A stretch of 8,048 nt of DNA from Nitrospirae bacterium GWC2_42_7. GTDB lineage: Bacteria > Nitrospirota > Thermodesulfovibrionia > Thermodesulfovibrionales > UBA6898. Shown piece after piece: positions 1-5,956 of the stretch; position 1 is the first letter of the stretch; each line of letters starts with the position of its first letter. The notes beneath the pieces were generated by a model. It made no database searches. It saw only the letters and a list, made by a program, of their open reading frames with translations, and was not told the DNA's origin. The stretch covers positions 1 through 8,048 of the forward strand of contig MHDW01000046.1 of NCBI GenBank assembly GCA_001803645.1, in the 5' to 3' direction. The position numbers were made by a program, and so were the translations under genes.

Positions 1-34
1 TCTCCCCTGGCGGGAGAGGACAGAGGAGAGGGGG
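1..34. repeat. Short palindromic REP-like element inside the activase frame
   Basis: A purine/pyrimidine-biased dyad, TCTCCC...GGGAGA (bases 1-6 and 12-17), is followed by GAGGAGAGGGGG. It resembles the dispersed CCCTCTCC-type repeats seen in many bacterial genomes. It probably begins upstream of the window. It is in frame with the activase and would encode SPLAGEDRGEGD. Confidence 0.55.
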
Positions 35-636
35 ATTTGCCTATGAACTCCTTAGTAACTATTGATTCGATGTCCGGTATTGAGCCGACCGGTATATGTG
101 GATCAGGAATGGTCGATCTTGTTTCTGAAATGTTCTCATCAAAAATAATAGATCAGGCAGGGAAATTTTCAGGTCCTGAAAAAGGAGTAATTGAAAAAAA
201 CAATGAAAAGGCATTTCTTCTTTATAAGTCCGACAAAACAGAACTTATACTGACTGAAAGGGAGATACAGAATTTTCTGCTCTCAAAAGCAGCAATGTTC
301 GCATTCCTGTATGTATTTGTAAGATCAGTCGGCCTGTCATTCAGAGAGATAAATAAGGTCTTCATTTCAGGTGCGCTCGGCTGCGGAACAAATCTCGATA
401 ATGCTGTTAACATCGGCCTTCTTCCGGACATGCCAAGAAATAAATTCATTCCATTAGGCAACTCTTCACTCGCCGGTGCGGAAATGGTATTATTTGACAG
501 GAGTTTAATTAAGGAGATAGACAGTATTGCATCCAAGATCACCTATCGTGAAATGAATGAAGACAATGAACTCATGAATGTCCTTCAGGGTGCGATGTTC
601 ATTCCACATACAGATCCGGAGCTGCTTAAAGGATGA
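1..636 (+). CDS. RACo-like corrinoid-protein reductive activase, C-terminal part (5' partial)
   Basis: This is the C-terminal half of an ASKHA-fold, DUF4445-type protein. Characterised relatives (RACo) use ATP and an N-terminal 2Fe-2S domain to re-reduce inactive Co(II) corrinoid proteins of methyl-transfer pathways. The sequence shows the family phosphate-binding motif GICGSGMVDL (from about base 91), a second glycine-rich block ISGALGCGTN (from about base 364), and the closing GNSSLAGAEMVLFD block. The 2Fe-2S and linker domains are not in the window. Base 37 is a TTG that could be called as a start, but the frame is open back to base 1, about half the protein is missing, and no Shine-Dalgarno is visible, so I treat the gene as truncated by the window edge. 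Codons 1-12 are read from a palindromic repeat (SPLAGEDRGEGD) that is not typical of the family. The gene could be a pseudogene if the upstream frame is broken. No methyltransferase neighbour is visible. Confidence 0.8.
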   Translation, partial: SPLAGEDRGEGDLPMNSLVTIDSMSGIEPTGICGSGMVDLVSEMFSSKIIDQAGKFSGPEKGVIEKNNEKAFLLYKSDKTELILTEREIQNFLLSKAAMFAFLYVFVRSVGLSFREINKVFISGALGCGTNLDNAVNIGLLPDMPRNKFIPLGNSSLAGAEMVLFDRSLIKEIDSIASKITYREMNEDNELMNVLQGAMFIPHTDPELLKG

Positions 637-670
637 AATAGTTTTGACAAAATCGCAAAAAGAAATACAA

Positions 671-795
671 CCCACCCCACTGCCCTCCCAGGAGGGGACC
701 TTATTTTATTCTCTTTTAAGATAAGTACAAGTTGTATTAAGTTTCCTGTGATGCCGGTTCTAAAAGTCCCCTCTTGGGAGGGGTGCAGGGGTGGG
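671..795. repeat. MITE-like element with ~30-bp imperfect terminal inverted repeats
   Basis: The left arm (671-699, starting CCCACCCC) is matched by the reverse complement of 766-795 (ending GGGGTGGG). Both arms share CCCACCCC, TGC, CCTCCCA and GAGGGGAC with small offsets. Each arm is itself a small palindrome (CCCTCC/GGAGGG near 683-697; CCCCTC/GAGGGG at 768-783). An AT-rich centre of about 65 bp separates them and has no coding potential. Similar A/G-rich bases (AAGAAA-like) extend the symmetry beyond both ends. It lies between the activase and corA, and its transcript could fold into a large hairpin and act as a terminator for the activase; TTTCTTCTTG follows the right arm. Confidence 0.75.
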
Positions 796-802
796 TTTCT
801 TC

Positions 803-829
803 TTGATTTCAAGAAATATATTTTATAAT
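803..829 (+). promoter_or_regulatory. Candidate corA promoter
   Basis: A perfect -10 TATAAT (824-829) is preceded by TTGATT (803-808) with a 15-bp spacer, slightly short of the optimum; CTTGAT would give 16. Transcription would start near 836, leaving about 30 nt of leader before the corA ATG. The -35 lies just outside the right arm of the inverted-repeat element. An alternative is TTGACA (644-649) with TACAAC (666-671) upstream of that element. Confidence 0.4.
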
Positions 830-830
830 T

Positions 831-849
831 TCAGAGATAATCTCTCTGA
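831..849 (+). promoter_or_regulatory. Dyad in the corA leader (operator or RNA hairpin)
   Basis: TCAGAGA (831-837) and TCTCTGA (843-849) form a 7-bp stem with loop TAATC. Nested in it is the near-contiguous dyad AGAGAT-A-ATCTCT (833-845). It lies at the predicted transcription start and upstream of the Shine-Dalgarno GAAAGGCGG (852-860). It could be an operator or a leader hairpin. Function is inferred from position only. Confidence 0.3.
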
Positions 850-866
850 CTGAAAGGCGGTCATCC

Positions 867-1964
867 ATGAACGGGCTTACAAAAAAAAGATCAAAAAAGG
901 CAGGACTTCCACCAGGAAGTCTGATCCATATAGGCGATAAAAAATCCGATGTAGTAAAAATCACGATAATAGATTATGATGCTAACGGATTTCAGGAAAA
1001 AGAAGTCAGCACGATCGAGGAATGTTTTATATTCAGGGACAATCCTTCTGTTACATGGATAAACGTTGAAGGTATCCATCAGGTCGAAATACTCGAAAAA
1101 CTCGGCAGCTGTTTTGGACTGCATCCTCTCATTCAGGAAGATATCCTGAATACAGACCAGCGGCCAAAGACCGAGGATTACGGCAGTTATCTCTATATTG
1201 TTCTTAAAATGCTTGGCTACAATAATAAAAAAAATGGGATGACGACTGAACAGGTAAGCCTGATCTTCGGCAGGAATTTCGTAATATCGTTTCAGGAGGG
1301 GATTGAAGGGGACCTCTTCGATCCCATAAGAGAAAGACTTCGAACAGACAAGGGACGAATACGAAAGATGGGCCCGGATTATCTTGCTTATTCTTTGCTG
1401 GACTCGATCATAGACAACTATTTTCTTGTGCTCGAAAAACTCGGGGAAAAGATAGAATTACTCGAAGACGAACTGGTTGCAAACCCCGTGCAAAAAACAC
1501 TCCATTCAATCCATGCCATGAAGAGAGAACTGATCTTCCTCAGAAAATCCGTATGGCCTTTGAGAGAGGTAATATCCGGCCTTTCGAAAAGCGAATCATC
1601 CTTGATCGTGGATTCAACAAAAATATATCTGAGAGATATATACGACCATACGATCCAGGTGATCGACACAATAGAAACCTTCCGTGACATGGCAACAGGA
1701 ATGCTTGATATTTATCTGTCGAGTACAAGCAACAGGCTGAATGCGGTAATGAAAGTCCTTACTGTAATAGCTACGATATTCATGCCTCTTACCTTCATTA
1801 CCGGGATTTATGGGATGAATTTCAAATATATGCCGGAACGTGAGTGGGAATGGGGTTATCCTGTGGTTTTGCTTGTAATGATAACCATCGCTGCTGCAAT
1901 GCTTGTTTTCTTCAGAAAAAAGAAATGGTTACAAGGAATGATGTATCAGAAAAATATAAAATAA
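867..1964 (+). CDS. corA: Magnesium/cobalt transporter CorA
   Basis: CorA is a homopentameric inner-membrane channel that takes up Mg2+ (and Co2+/Ni2+) down the membrane potential and gates by sensing cytoplasmic Mg2+. The 365-residue product is the usual length. It has a large cytoplasmic alpha/beta N-domain (about 1-240), a long stalk helix (about 245-300), TM1 (about 295-315), the signature YGMN selectivity motif (GMN at 316-318), an acidic periplasmic loop (MPEREWEW), TM2 (about 331-349), and a basic C-terminal tail (RKKKW). ATG 867 is supported by Shine-Dalgarno GAAAGGCGG about 7 nt upstream. The gene stands alone between a repeat element and a convergent hydrolase gene only 10 bp away. 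Mg2+ as main substrate follows from the GMN motif; preference for Co2+ cannot be excluded. Confidence 0.96.
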   Translation: MNGLTKKRSKKAGLPPGSLIHIGDKKSDVVKITIIDYDANGFQEKEVSTIEECFIFRDNPSVTWINVEGIHQVEILEKLGSCFGLHPLIQEDILNTDQRPKTEDYGSYLYIVLKMLGYNNKKNGMTTEQVSLIFGRNFVISFQEGIEGDLFDPIRERLRTDKGRIRKMGPDYLAYSLLDSIIDNYFLVLEKLGEKIELLEDELVANPVQKTLHSIHAMKRELIFLRKSVWPLREVISGLSKSESSLIVDSTKIYLRDIYDHTIQVIDTIETFRDMATGMLDIYLSSTSNRLNAVMKVLTVIATIFMPLTFITGIYGMNFKYMPEREWEWGYPVVLLVMITIAAAMLVFFRKKKWLQGMMYQKNIK

Positions 1965-1974
1965 ATCTTTTATA

Positions 1975-3231
1975 TCAGCTTTGATCATCCATTTCACGGG
2001 CTTCATCCTTCAAAAGCCTTTTGCCGCCCAGAAACCTTTTTAAATAATATGGTTTATCGAGGTTGTCTATAGCAACTTTTTTCCCTTTTGATGAGGCATG
2101 AATAAAAAGATTATTGCCGAGATAAATGCCTACATGCGACGGAAATGACGCATAAGTCCTGAAAAAGACAAGATCACCGACTGACAATTCGTTCTTTGCT
2201 ACAGATTCACCTTCTGAGAATTGCTCTCTCGCTGTCCTCGGCAATTCTACTCCGAGCAAACCATAGACCTTTTTTACATAGGCTGAGCAGTCTATTCCGA
2301 GGATGCTATTGCCTCCAAATTTATAAGGTATATTGACAAGCTTTTTTGCGAATTCAACAAGTCTGCTTGTTTTGCTTTTTTCAAGAGATTCTGAAGACTC
2401 TGCCATCTTGTTGATCTCTTCCTCAAGTTTTTTTGCAAGTTCTTCTTTGTTAATTATTGTATCGTCAGGAGCAGCCTTTTCTTCCAAAAAAAGAACCTGC
2501 CCTATGCGTAGAGACGGCGTTTCCATTTCATTTATTTCCATCAGTTCCTCACCATCCAGATCAAATCTCTTCGCTATCTTCCAGATATTATCACCCTTTC
2601 TGGCTGTATATGTCCTCGGCCCTTCCTGCTTCAGCAGAAGCTTCTGCCCTATTTTCAATCTTGAATATCTCAAATGGTTCATTTCTTTTATTTCTGCAAC
2701 AGTTACAGAATATTGCTTTGCAATAACAGAAAGAACTTCCCCCTTTTTTACAGTATGATAAAGGGACTTATCAGAAGTAGAAGATACCTGTAAAATGGTT
2801 TTTTCTTTGATGTTCTTGGAATTATCAGAAATTTTATTTGAAGTAGATGTTTTTTGCTCTTTAATATTTATTGTCTTCACCTGCATGTCCGTACTATCAC
2901 TGACAGGCAATAGAATTTTATTTCCGGGTTTTAATTTACTTGATGAAAGATCGTTGACTTTCTTAATGTCCTGAACACTTACATGATATTTCTTCGCTAT
3001 ATTATAAAGATTGTCGCCCTTCTTGATCGTATATTCAGTATTGCCGTATGCAGCAGAAACCGAAAAGAACAGCATAATTAATAATGAACAAACCATTAGC
3101 AGGCTACGAAGAATAAAGTCCGTCATTCCGGCTTGTCCGGAATCTTTCTTGAAAAAAAATTCCCGACGCGCTTTGCTTGCGGGAATGACAAAGAAAAAAT
3201 CTATTCCCGATGCTCTTATGCTTTTTATCAT
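1975..3231 (-). CDS. Secreted peptidoglycan hydrolase: three LysM domains plus NlpC/P60
   Basis: This is a predicted exported D,L-endopeptidase that binds and cuts peptidoglycan stem peptides. There are three LysM domains (about 66-109, 158-200, 207-250), a charged linker (about 262-289) and a C-terminal NlpC/P60 domain (about 290-405). The catalytic set is visible: Cys315 in GIDCSAYV, His366 in SHVGIYLG, and His378 in FIHASS. A hydrophobic signal peptide (about 40-62, ending SVSAAYG) would direct export. The chosen ATG (3231) overlaps the scpB TGA as ATGA and follows GGAAGAGG, pointing to translational coupling. However, residues about 15-37 are read from a palindromic repeat, so the signal peptide is preceded by an odd 35-residue extension. 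An alternative ATG at 3126, within the repeat, gives 383 residues with a normal signal peptide but a poor Shine-Dalgarno. The domains are certain; the start is not. Confidence 0.93.
   Translation of the reverse strand: MIKSIRASGIDFFFVIPASKARREFFFKKDSGQAGMTDFILRSLLMVCSLLIMLFFSVSAAYGNTEYTIKKGDNLYNIAKKYHVSVQDIKKVNDLSSSKLKPGNKILLPVSDSTDMQVKTINIKEQKTSTSNKISDNSKNIKEKTILQVSSTSDKSLYHTVKKGEVLSVIAKQYSVTVAEIKEMNHLRYSRLKIGQKLLLKQEGPRTYTARKGDNIWKIAKRFDLDGEELMEINEMETPSLRIGQVLFLEEKAAPDDTIINKEELAKKLEEEINKMAESSESLEKSKTSRLVEFAKKLVNIPYKFGGNSILGIDCSAYVKKVYGLLGVELPRTAREQFSEGESVAKNELSVGDLVFFRTYASFPSHVGIYLGNNLFIHASSKGKKVAIDNLDKPYYLKRFLGGKRLLKDEAREMDDQS
3122..3189. repeat. 68-bp palindromic repeat overlapping the hydrolase N-terminus
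   Basis: The ends are perfect 8-bp inverted repeats, GTCATTCC (3122-3129) and GGAATGAC (3182-3189). Inside are two hairpins: ATTCCGG/CCGGAAT (3125-3131, 3137-3143) and an ATTCCCG/CGGGAAT pair in the right half. The GTCATTCC...GGAATGAC form is typical of small dispersed repeats in many proteobacterial and related genomes. Read on the minus strand it encodes the FFFVIPASKARREFFFKKD-like stretch and supplies a candidate ATG (3126) for the hydrolase. Confidence 0.75.
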
Positions 3232-3758
3232 GCAGCCTCTTCCCGCGCAAGCTCTTTAAGTGTCGGCAGTTCGGACAATTCTTTCAAACCGAAATACTGA
3301 AGAAATTCCCTTGTTGTACCGTACAGCAAAGGTTTGCCGGGAACTTCCTTCCTGCCGAGTATCTTAACAAGCCTTCTGTCAAGAAGGGTTTTGACAACAC
3401 CATCTGAATTCACACCTCTTATCTGTTCCAGTTCAGCCTTTATGATAGGCTGGTTATATGCGATTATAGCCAGTGTCTCGAGCGCAGGCAGAGACAGTTT
3501 GTTTGATGCACTTGTGCTTTTAAGCTTTCTGACCCACTGCGCATAGGAAGGATTTGTCACCATCTGGTAGCCGTTGGCTATTTCTACAATATGAAGCCCG
3601 CTGTCTCTTTCCTTATAGTCTTTGATCAAGTCATCGAGCAGCTGTTTTAGTTCAACCTCAGGCATCTCGGAGATATTCTTCAATACAGTAAGAGCAACAG
3701 GTTCACCTGAGACAAAAAGAAGCGCCTCAACTAAAGATTTCTTTTCTTTAATCTCCAT
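3228..3758 (-). CDS. scpB: Segregation and condensation protein B (ScpB)
   Basis: ScpB is a dimeric double winged-helix (kite) subunit of the SMC-ScpAB condensin, which compacts and helps segregate the chromosome. From ATG 3758 the product is 176 residues, a usual length. It shows the N-terminal EALLFVSGEP block (11-20), the second wHTH core LSLPALETLAIIAYNQP with RGVNSDGVVKTLL (about 88-126), and the C-terminal GRKEVPGKPLLYGTT and EFLQYFGL blocks. A TTG at 3800 would add 14 residues unlike the family, so ATG 3758 is preferred, although no clear Shine-Dalgarno precedes either. scpA, the usual upstream partner, is absent here; a non-coding repeat lies upstream instead. The stop overlaps the start of the LysM hydrolase. 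Confidence 0.93.
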   Translation of the reverse strand: MEIKEKKSLVEALLFVSGEPVALTVLKNISEMPEVELKQLLDDLIKDYKERDSGLHIVEIANGYQMVTNPSYAQWVRKLKSTSASNKLSLPALETLAIIAYNQPIIKAELEQIRGVNSDGVVKTLLDRRLVKILGRKEVPGKPLLYGTTREFLQYFGLKELSELPTLKELAREEAA

Positions 3759-3813
3759 AATATCAACGTAAATAATACCAGAAAATACCCTTAAATACAA
3801 AAAATAAGATTTC

Positions 3814-3947
3814 TAACCTGCATAATTCATGAATTTCACTGATACAGGAAAAAAAATTACTTGAATGTATAAAAACTAAAGTTACAGATAATGGCACAGT
3901 ATCAGGAAAAAGTAGATTATAAATCCCTTACAACTTGAGGATTTCAA
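3814..3947 (+). repeat. Dispersed ~135-bp repeat, copy 1
   Basis: This is a direct repeat of 7912-8046, in the same orientation. Similarity begins around TAACC and runs through a palindrome (AATTCATGAATT), an A-tract and TACTTGAATGTATAA. It ends in a 34-base block (3914-3947) identical to 8013-8046. That block contains an AAATCC...GGATTT dyad. Small palindromes near both ends recall non-autonomous IS200/IS605-type elements, but no transposase is present. It fills the ATPase-scpB gap. Confidence 0.8.
3916..3921 (-). promoter_or_regulatory. Candidate -10 for scpB inside the repeat
   Basis: On the minus strand the identical block contains a perfect TATAAT. TTGAAA lies 20 bp upstream of it, longer than the normal spacing. 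If active it would start a transcript near 3909, about 150 nt before the scpB ATG. The match may be chance in AT-rich DNA. Confidence 0.2.
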
Positions 3948-4001
3948 AAAATATTTTAGCTGTATTTGAGAAATGCACAACTGTCTTATGAATAATATGG
4001 G

Positions 4002-4682
4002 CTAAAGCAGAACTTCATTCAGCAGGCCATTCTTCATCTGAACCTGTCTTTGGGCCTGTCTTGCCAGATCAAGGTTGTGAGTTATGAAGATAAAAGTGAC
4101 CCTCTTTTCCCTATTCAATCTTTTGAAAAGGTCCATGATCTCGGCCTCTGTTTCCTCATCAAGGTCTCCTGTAGGTTCATCTGCCAATATAACTTCAGGG
4201 TTATTTATTAAAGCCCTCGCAATAGCAACCCGCCTCTGCTGCCCCCCTGAGAGCTGTGAAGGGTATGCATCCGCCTTGTCGCCGATCCCGACCATATCAA
4301 GGTATTGTTCCGCCTTCTTAATATTATCCCCTAACCCTTTTTTACTGAAAAGTCCGGGCAGAATGACATTTTCTTTTACTGTAAGAATAGGCAACAGACT
4401 TGCAAACTGAAACATAAAACCGATCTTCTCACTCCTGTACTCTGACAATTTATCATCATTTAATGAACAGATATCCATACCGTCATATACCACACTGCCT
4501 GATGTAGGCCCGATTATTCCGCCAATGATAGAGAGCAGGGTTGTCTTGCCTGATCCCGAATGTCCCACTATCGACACAAAATCCCCTTTATCGATCTTAA
4601 GAGACACATTATCAACAGCATTAATGGATATATCACCAATGGCATAGGTCTTTGATATGTCTGCAATCTCTATCTGTGACAC
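4002..4682 (-). CDS. ABC transporter ATP-binding protein, LolD/MacB-like
   Basis: This is a cytoplasmic ATPase subunit that powers the FtsX-type permease encoded immediately upstream. The 226-residue product is a full-length, single-domain member of the LolD/MacB/FtsE class. It shows Walker [10 protein letters not shown] (40-48), the Q-loop glutamine at 92 (FMFQF), the signature [15 protein letters not shown] (from 144), Walker [13 protein letters not shown] with catalytic Glu169, and H-loop His202 (FITHN). The start is GTG at 4682, one base after the permease stop, with AGAGGA a few bases upstream, so the two are co-translated. This class drives mechanotransmission, moving lipoproteins or other envelope substrates rather than importing solutes. 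The substrate cannot be read from the sequence. No strong rho-independent terminator follows. Confidence 0.94.
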   Translation of the reverse strand: MSQIEIADISKTYAIGDISINAVDNVSLKIDKGDFVSIVGHSGSGKTTLLSIIGGIIGPTSGSVVYDGMDICSLNDDKLSEYRSEKIGFMFQFASLLPILTVKENVILPGLFSKKGLGDNIKKAEQYLDMVGIGDKADAYPSQLSGGQQRRVAIARALINNPEVILADEPTGDLDEETEAEIMDLFKRLNREKRVTFIFITHNLDLARQAQRQVQMKNGLLNEVLL

Positions 4683-4683
4683 G

Positions 4684-5880
4684 TCATTCCTCTTTGATCG
4701 CCAGCAGCGGTTCCATCTTTTTGATTCTGTTAATCGGCAAAAGAGCGCCTACCATGCAGATACCTGTGCCTGAAAGAAAACTCACAACAGAGATAGAACT
4801 GCGTTCCAAAACAGTTAAATCAGAAGATAAATCTTTTAAAATCATAAAACTTTTTGCTGCAAAAAATGAAAATGTTGTCCCGGATATAATGCCGACAATA
4901 CCGCCTATGCTGCCGATGACCAGCACTTCCAGAAAATAGATCTTTACAATATGTGATTCCTTTGCGCCAATGGCCCTCATGATCCCCACTTCCCGGGACC
5001 TTTCATTGGCAATGGCAGAAAAAACTGTCCACACCAGAAAGACGGAGAGTATTGACGCAAGCATCACAGTCATTGAGAATATACGACTAAAATCCCTCAG
5101 GGTATTTATAAGATCTTTACCAATATCCCTTCTCGACATCGTGTCCGTTTCTACGATCGTATCTTCGACCTCGCCCGCTACCAGATAAGGATCATAGCCC
5201 TTTTCAACCCTTGCAAAAATAGCGGATATCTGACCCGGCTTCAGATCAGACTTTCCTTTTTTCATGATATCTTCGATATTCTCTTCATCTATAAAGATCG
5301 CGGTATCAAGCCCTGTCCCTGTCTTATCGAGAACACCCACCATTTTAAACATATTCCCGAAAAGCACGCTGTCCACCTCAGTAAGCCCGATCTTTATATT
5401 AAAAGCGGACTCGTGACCGACAATGGCCTCGCCTTTATTCAGTCTTCTCCCCAGTTCTTTACTAAGCCATGGTTTTATTACAAAATCAGTATCCTGATTG
5501 AACGCAATAACAAGGGTCTCAGGCACATCACAGCAGGAGCCCACTATAGTCACTAAATAAGTCTGGTATGTCACATCGCTTATACCTTCTATATTCTTTA
5601 CCCTGTCGACAATACTCTTATCCATGAAAAAGGTCTTGACCTTGTTTTCGAGCAGCACATCCTCTGCCGCCCCTCTTGAACCTGTAGGCACTATAAGCAG
5701 ATCAGCTCCAAGCCGGTCAGAAGCAGTCTTTATGCTCGAATCAACACGCCTTACAAAAGACAGCACAAAAAGAATAGATGCCACCAACAGTCCAATTGCA
5801 ATGATCAGCACTCCTGTTCTGAAAGGCTTTCTTCTCAGGTTTCTTAGCGCAAGCGTAAATAAAGTAAATTCTCTAAACAT
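4684..5880 (-). CDS. FtsX/MacB-family ABC transporter permease
   Basis: This is an inner-membrane permease partner of the LolD-like ATPase. The 398 residues follow the four-helix MacB/LolC layout: ALRNLRRKPFRT at the start, TM1 (about 22-44), a large periplasmic domain (about 45-265), TM2 (about 267-290), TM3 (about 314-340) and TM4 (about 363-382). The FtsX-family coupling motif ERSREVGIMRAIGA is at 293-306. The periplasmic domain opens with GADLLIVPTGS and carries an adjacent cysteine pair (SCCDVP, 116-117) followed by FNQDTDFVIKPWL. No membrane-fusion protein or second permease is visible, so the pump may be a homodimer. ATG 5880 is directly preceded by an in-frame TAA and lacks a Shine-Dalgarno. 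A TATAAT six bases before it hints at leaderless transcription. The substrate is unknown. Confidence 0.92.
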   Translation of the reverse strand: MFREFTLFTLALRNLRRKPFRTGVLIIAIGLLVASILFVLSFVRRVDSSIKTASDRLGADLLIVPTGSRGAAEDVLLENKVKTFFMDKSIVDRVKNIEGISDVTYQTYLVTIVGSCCDVPETLVIAFNQDTDFVIKPWLSKELGRRLNKGEAIVGHESAFNIKIGLTEVDSVLFGNMFKMVGVLDKTGTGLDTAIFIDEENIEDIMKKGKSDLKPGQISAIFARVEKGYDPYLVAGEVEDTIVETDTMSRRDIGKDLINTLRDFSRIFSMTVMLASILSVFLVWTVFSAIANERSREVGIMRAIGAKESHIVKIYFLEVLVIGSIGGIVGIISGTTFSFFAAKSFMILKDLSSDLTVLERSSISVVSFLSGTGICMVGALLPINRIKKMEPLLAIKEE

Positions 5881-5886
5881 TTATAT

Positions 5887-5892
5887 ATTATA
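5887..5892 (-). promoter_or_regulatory. Perfect -10 hexamer just before the permease start
   Basis: TATAAT on the minus strand ends six bases before the permease ATG, placing a transcription start at or next to the start codon. No good -35 is seen at 17 bp. Together with the missing Shine-Dalgarno this suggests an internal promoter giving a leaderless transcript, but AT-rich DNA makes chance matches likely. Confidence 0.3.
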
Positions 5893-5906
5893 GAGTATCA
5901 GGAGAT

Positions 5907-5942
5907 ATTCTATCTATGCGGCCGAAGCCGCATAGATAGAAT
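5907..5942. terminator. Perfect 16-bp hairpin between haem protein and permease genes
   Basis: ATTCTATCTATGCGGC (5907-5922) is exactly mirrored by 5927-5942 around a CGAA tetraloop, with GC pairs next to the loop. On the minus strand it lies 15 nt after the haem-protein stop. It is followed by ATATCTCC rather than a U-run, so it is not a textbook terminator. A partial terminator, an RNA-stabilising hairpin or a processing site protecting the upstream message are all plausible. Confidence 0.6.
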
Positions 5943-5956
5943 TCTAAAAAAGAGGG

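Noticed and set aside
585..812. Minus-strand open frame across the activase 3' end and the inverted repeat
   Set aside because: It consists largely of repeat-arm translation (SRRNPPLHPSQEG) typical of palindromic elements and has no supporting features.
1954..1975. ATATAAAA/TTTTATAT dyad between corA and the convergent hydrolase as a shared terminator
   Set aside because: The stem is eight A/T pairs only, overlaps both stop codons, and would be too weak to terminate; chance in AT-rich DNA is likely.
2333..2758. Long open frames on the plus strand opposite the LysM hydrolase
   Set aside because: They are antisense to well-supported LysM and linker coding, are low-complexity Ser/Phe-rich and lack ribosome binding sites.
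3759..3800. TTG start for scpB giving 14 extra residues
   Set aside because: The extra residues do not resemble ScpB N-termini, TTG is rare, and no well-placed Shine-Dalgarno precedes it.
4084..4410. Plus-strand open frame opposite the ABC ATPase
   Set aside because: It is a mirror of the ATPase coding region, whose Walker, signature and H-loop motifs are all intact on the other strand.
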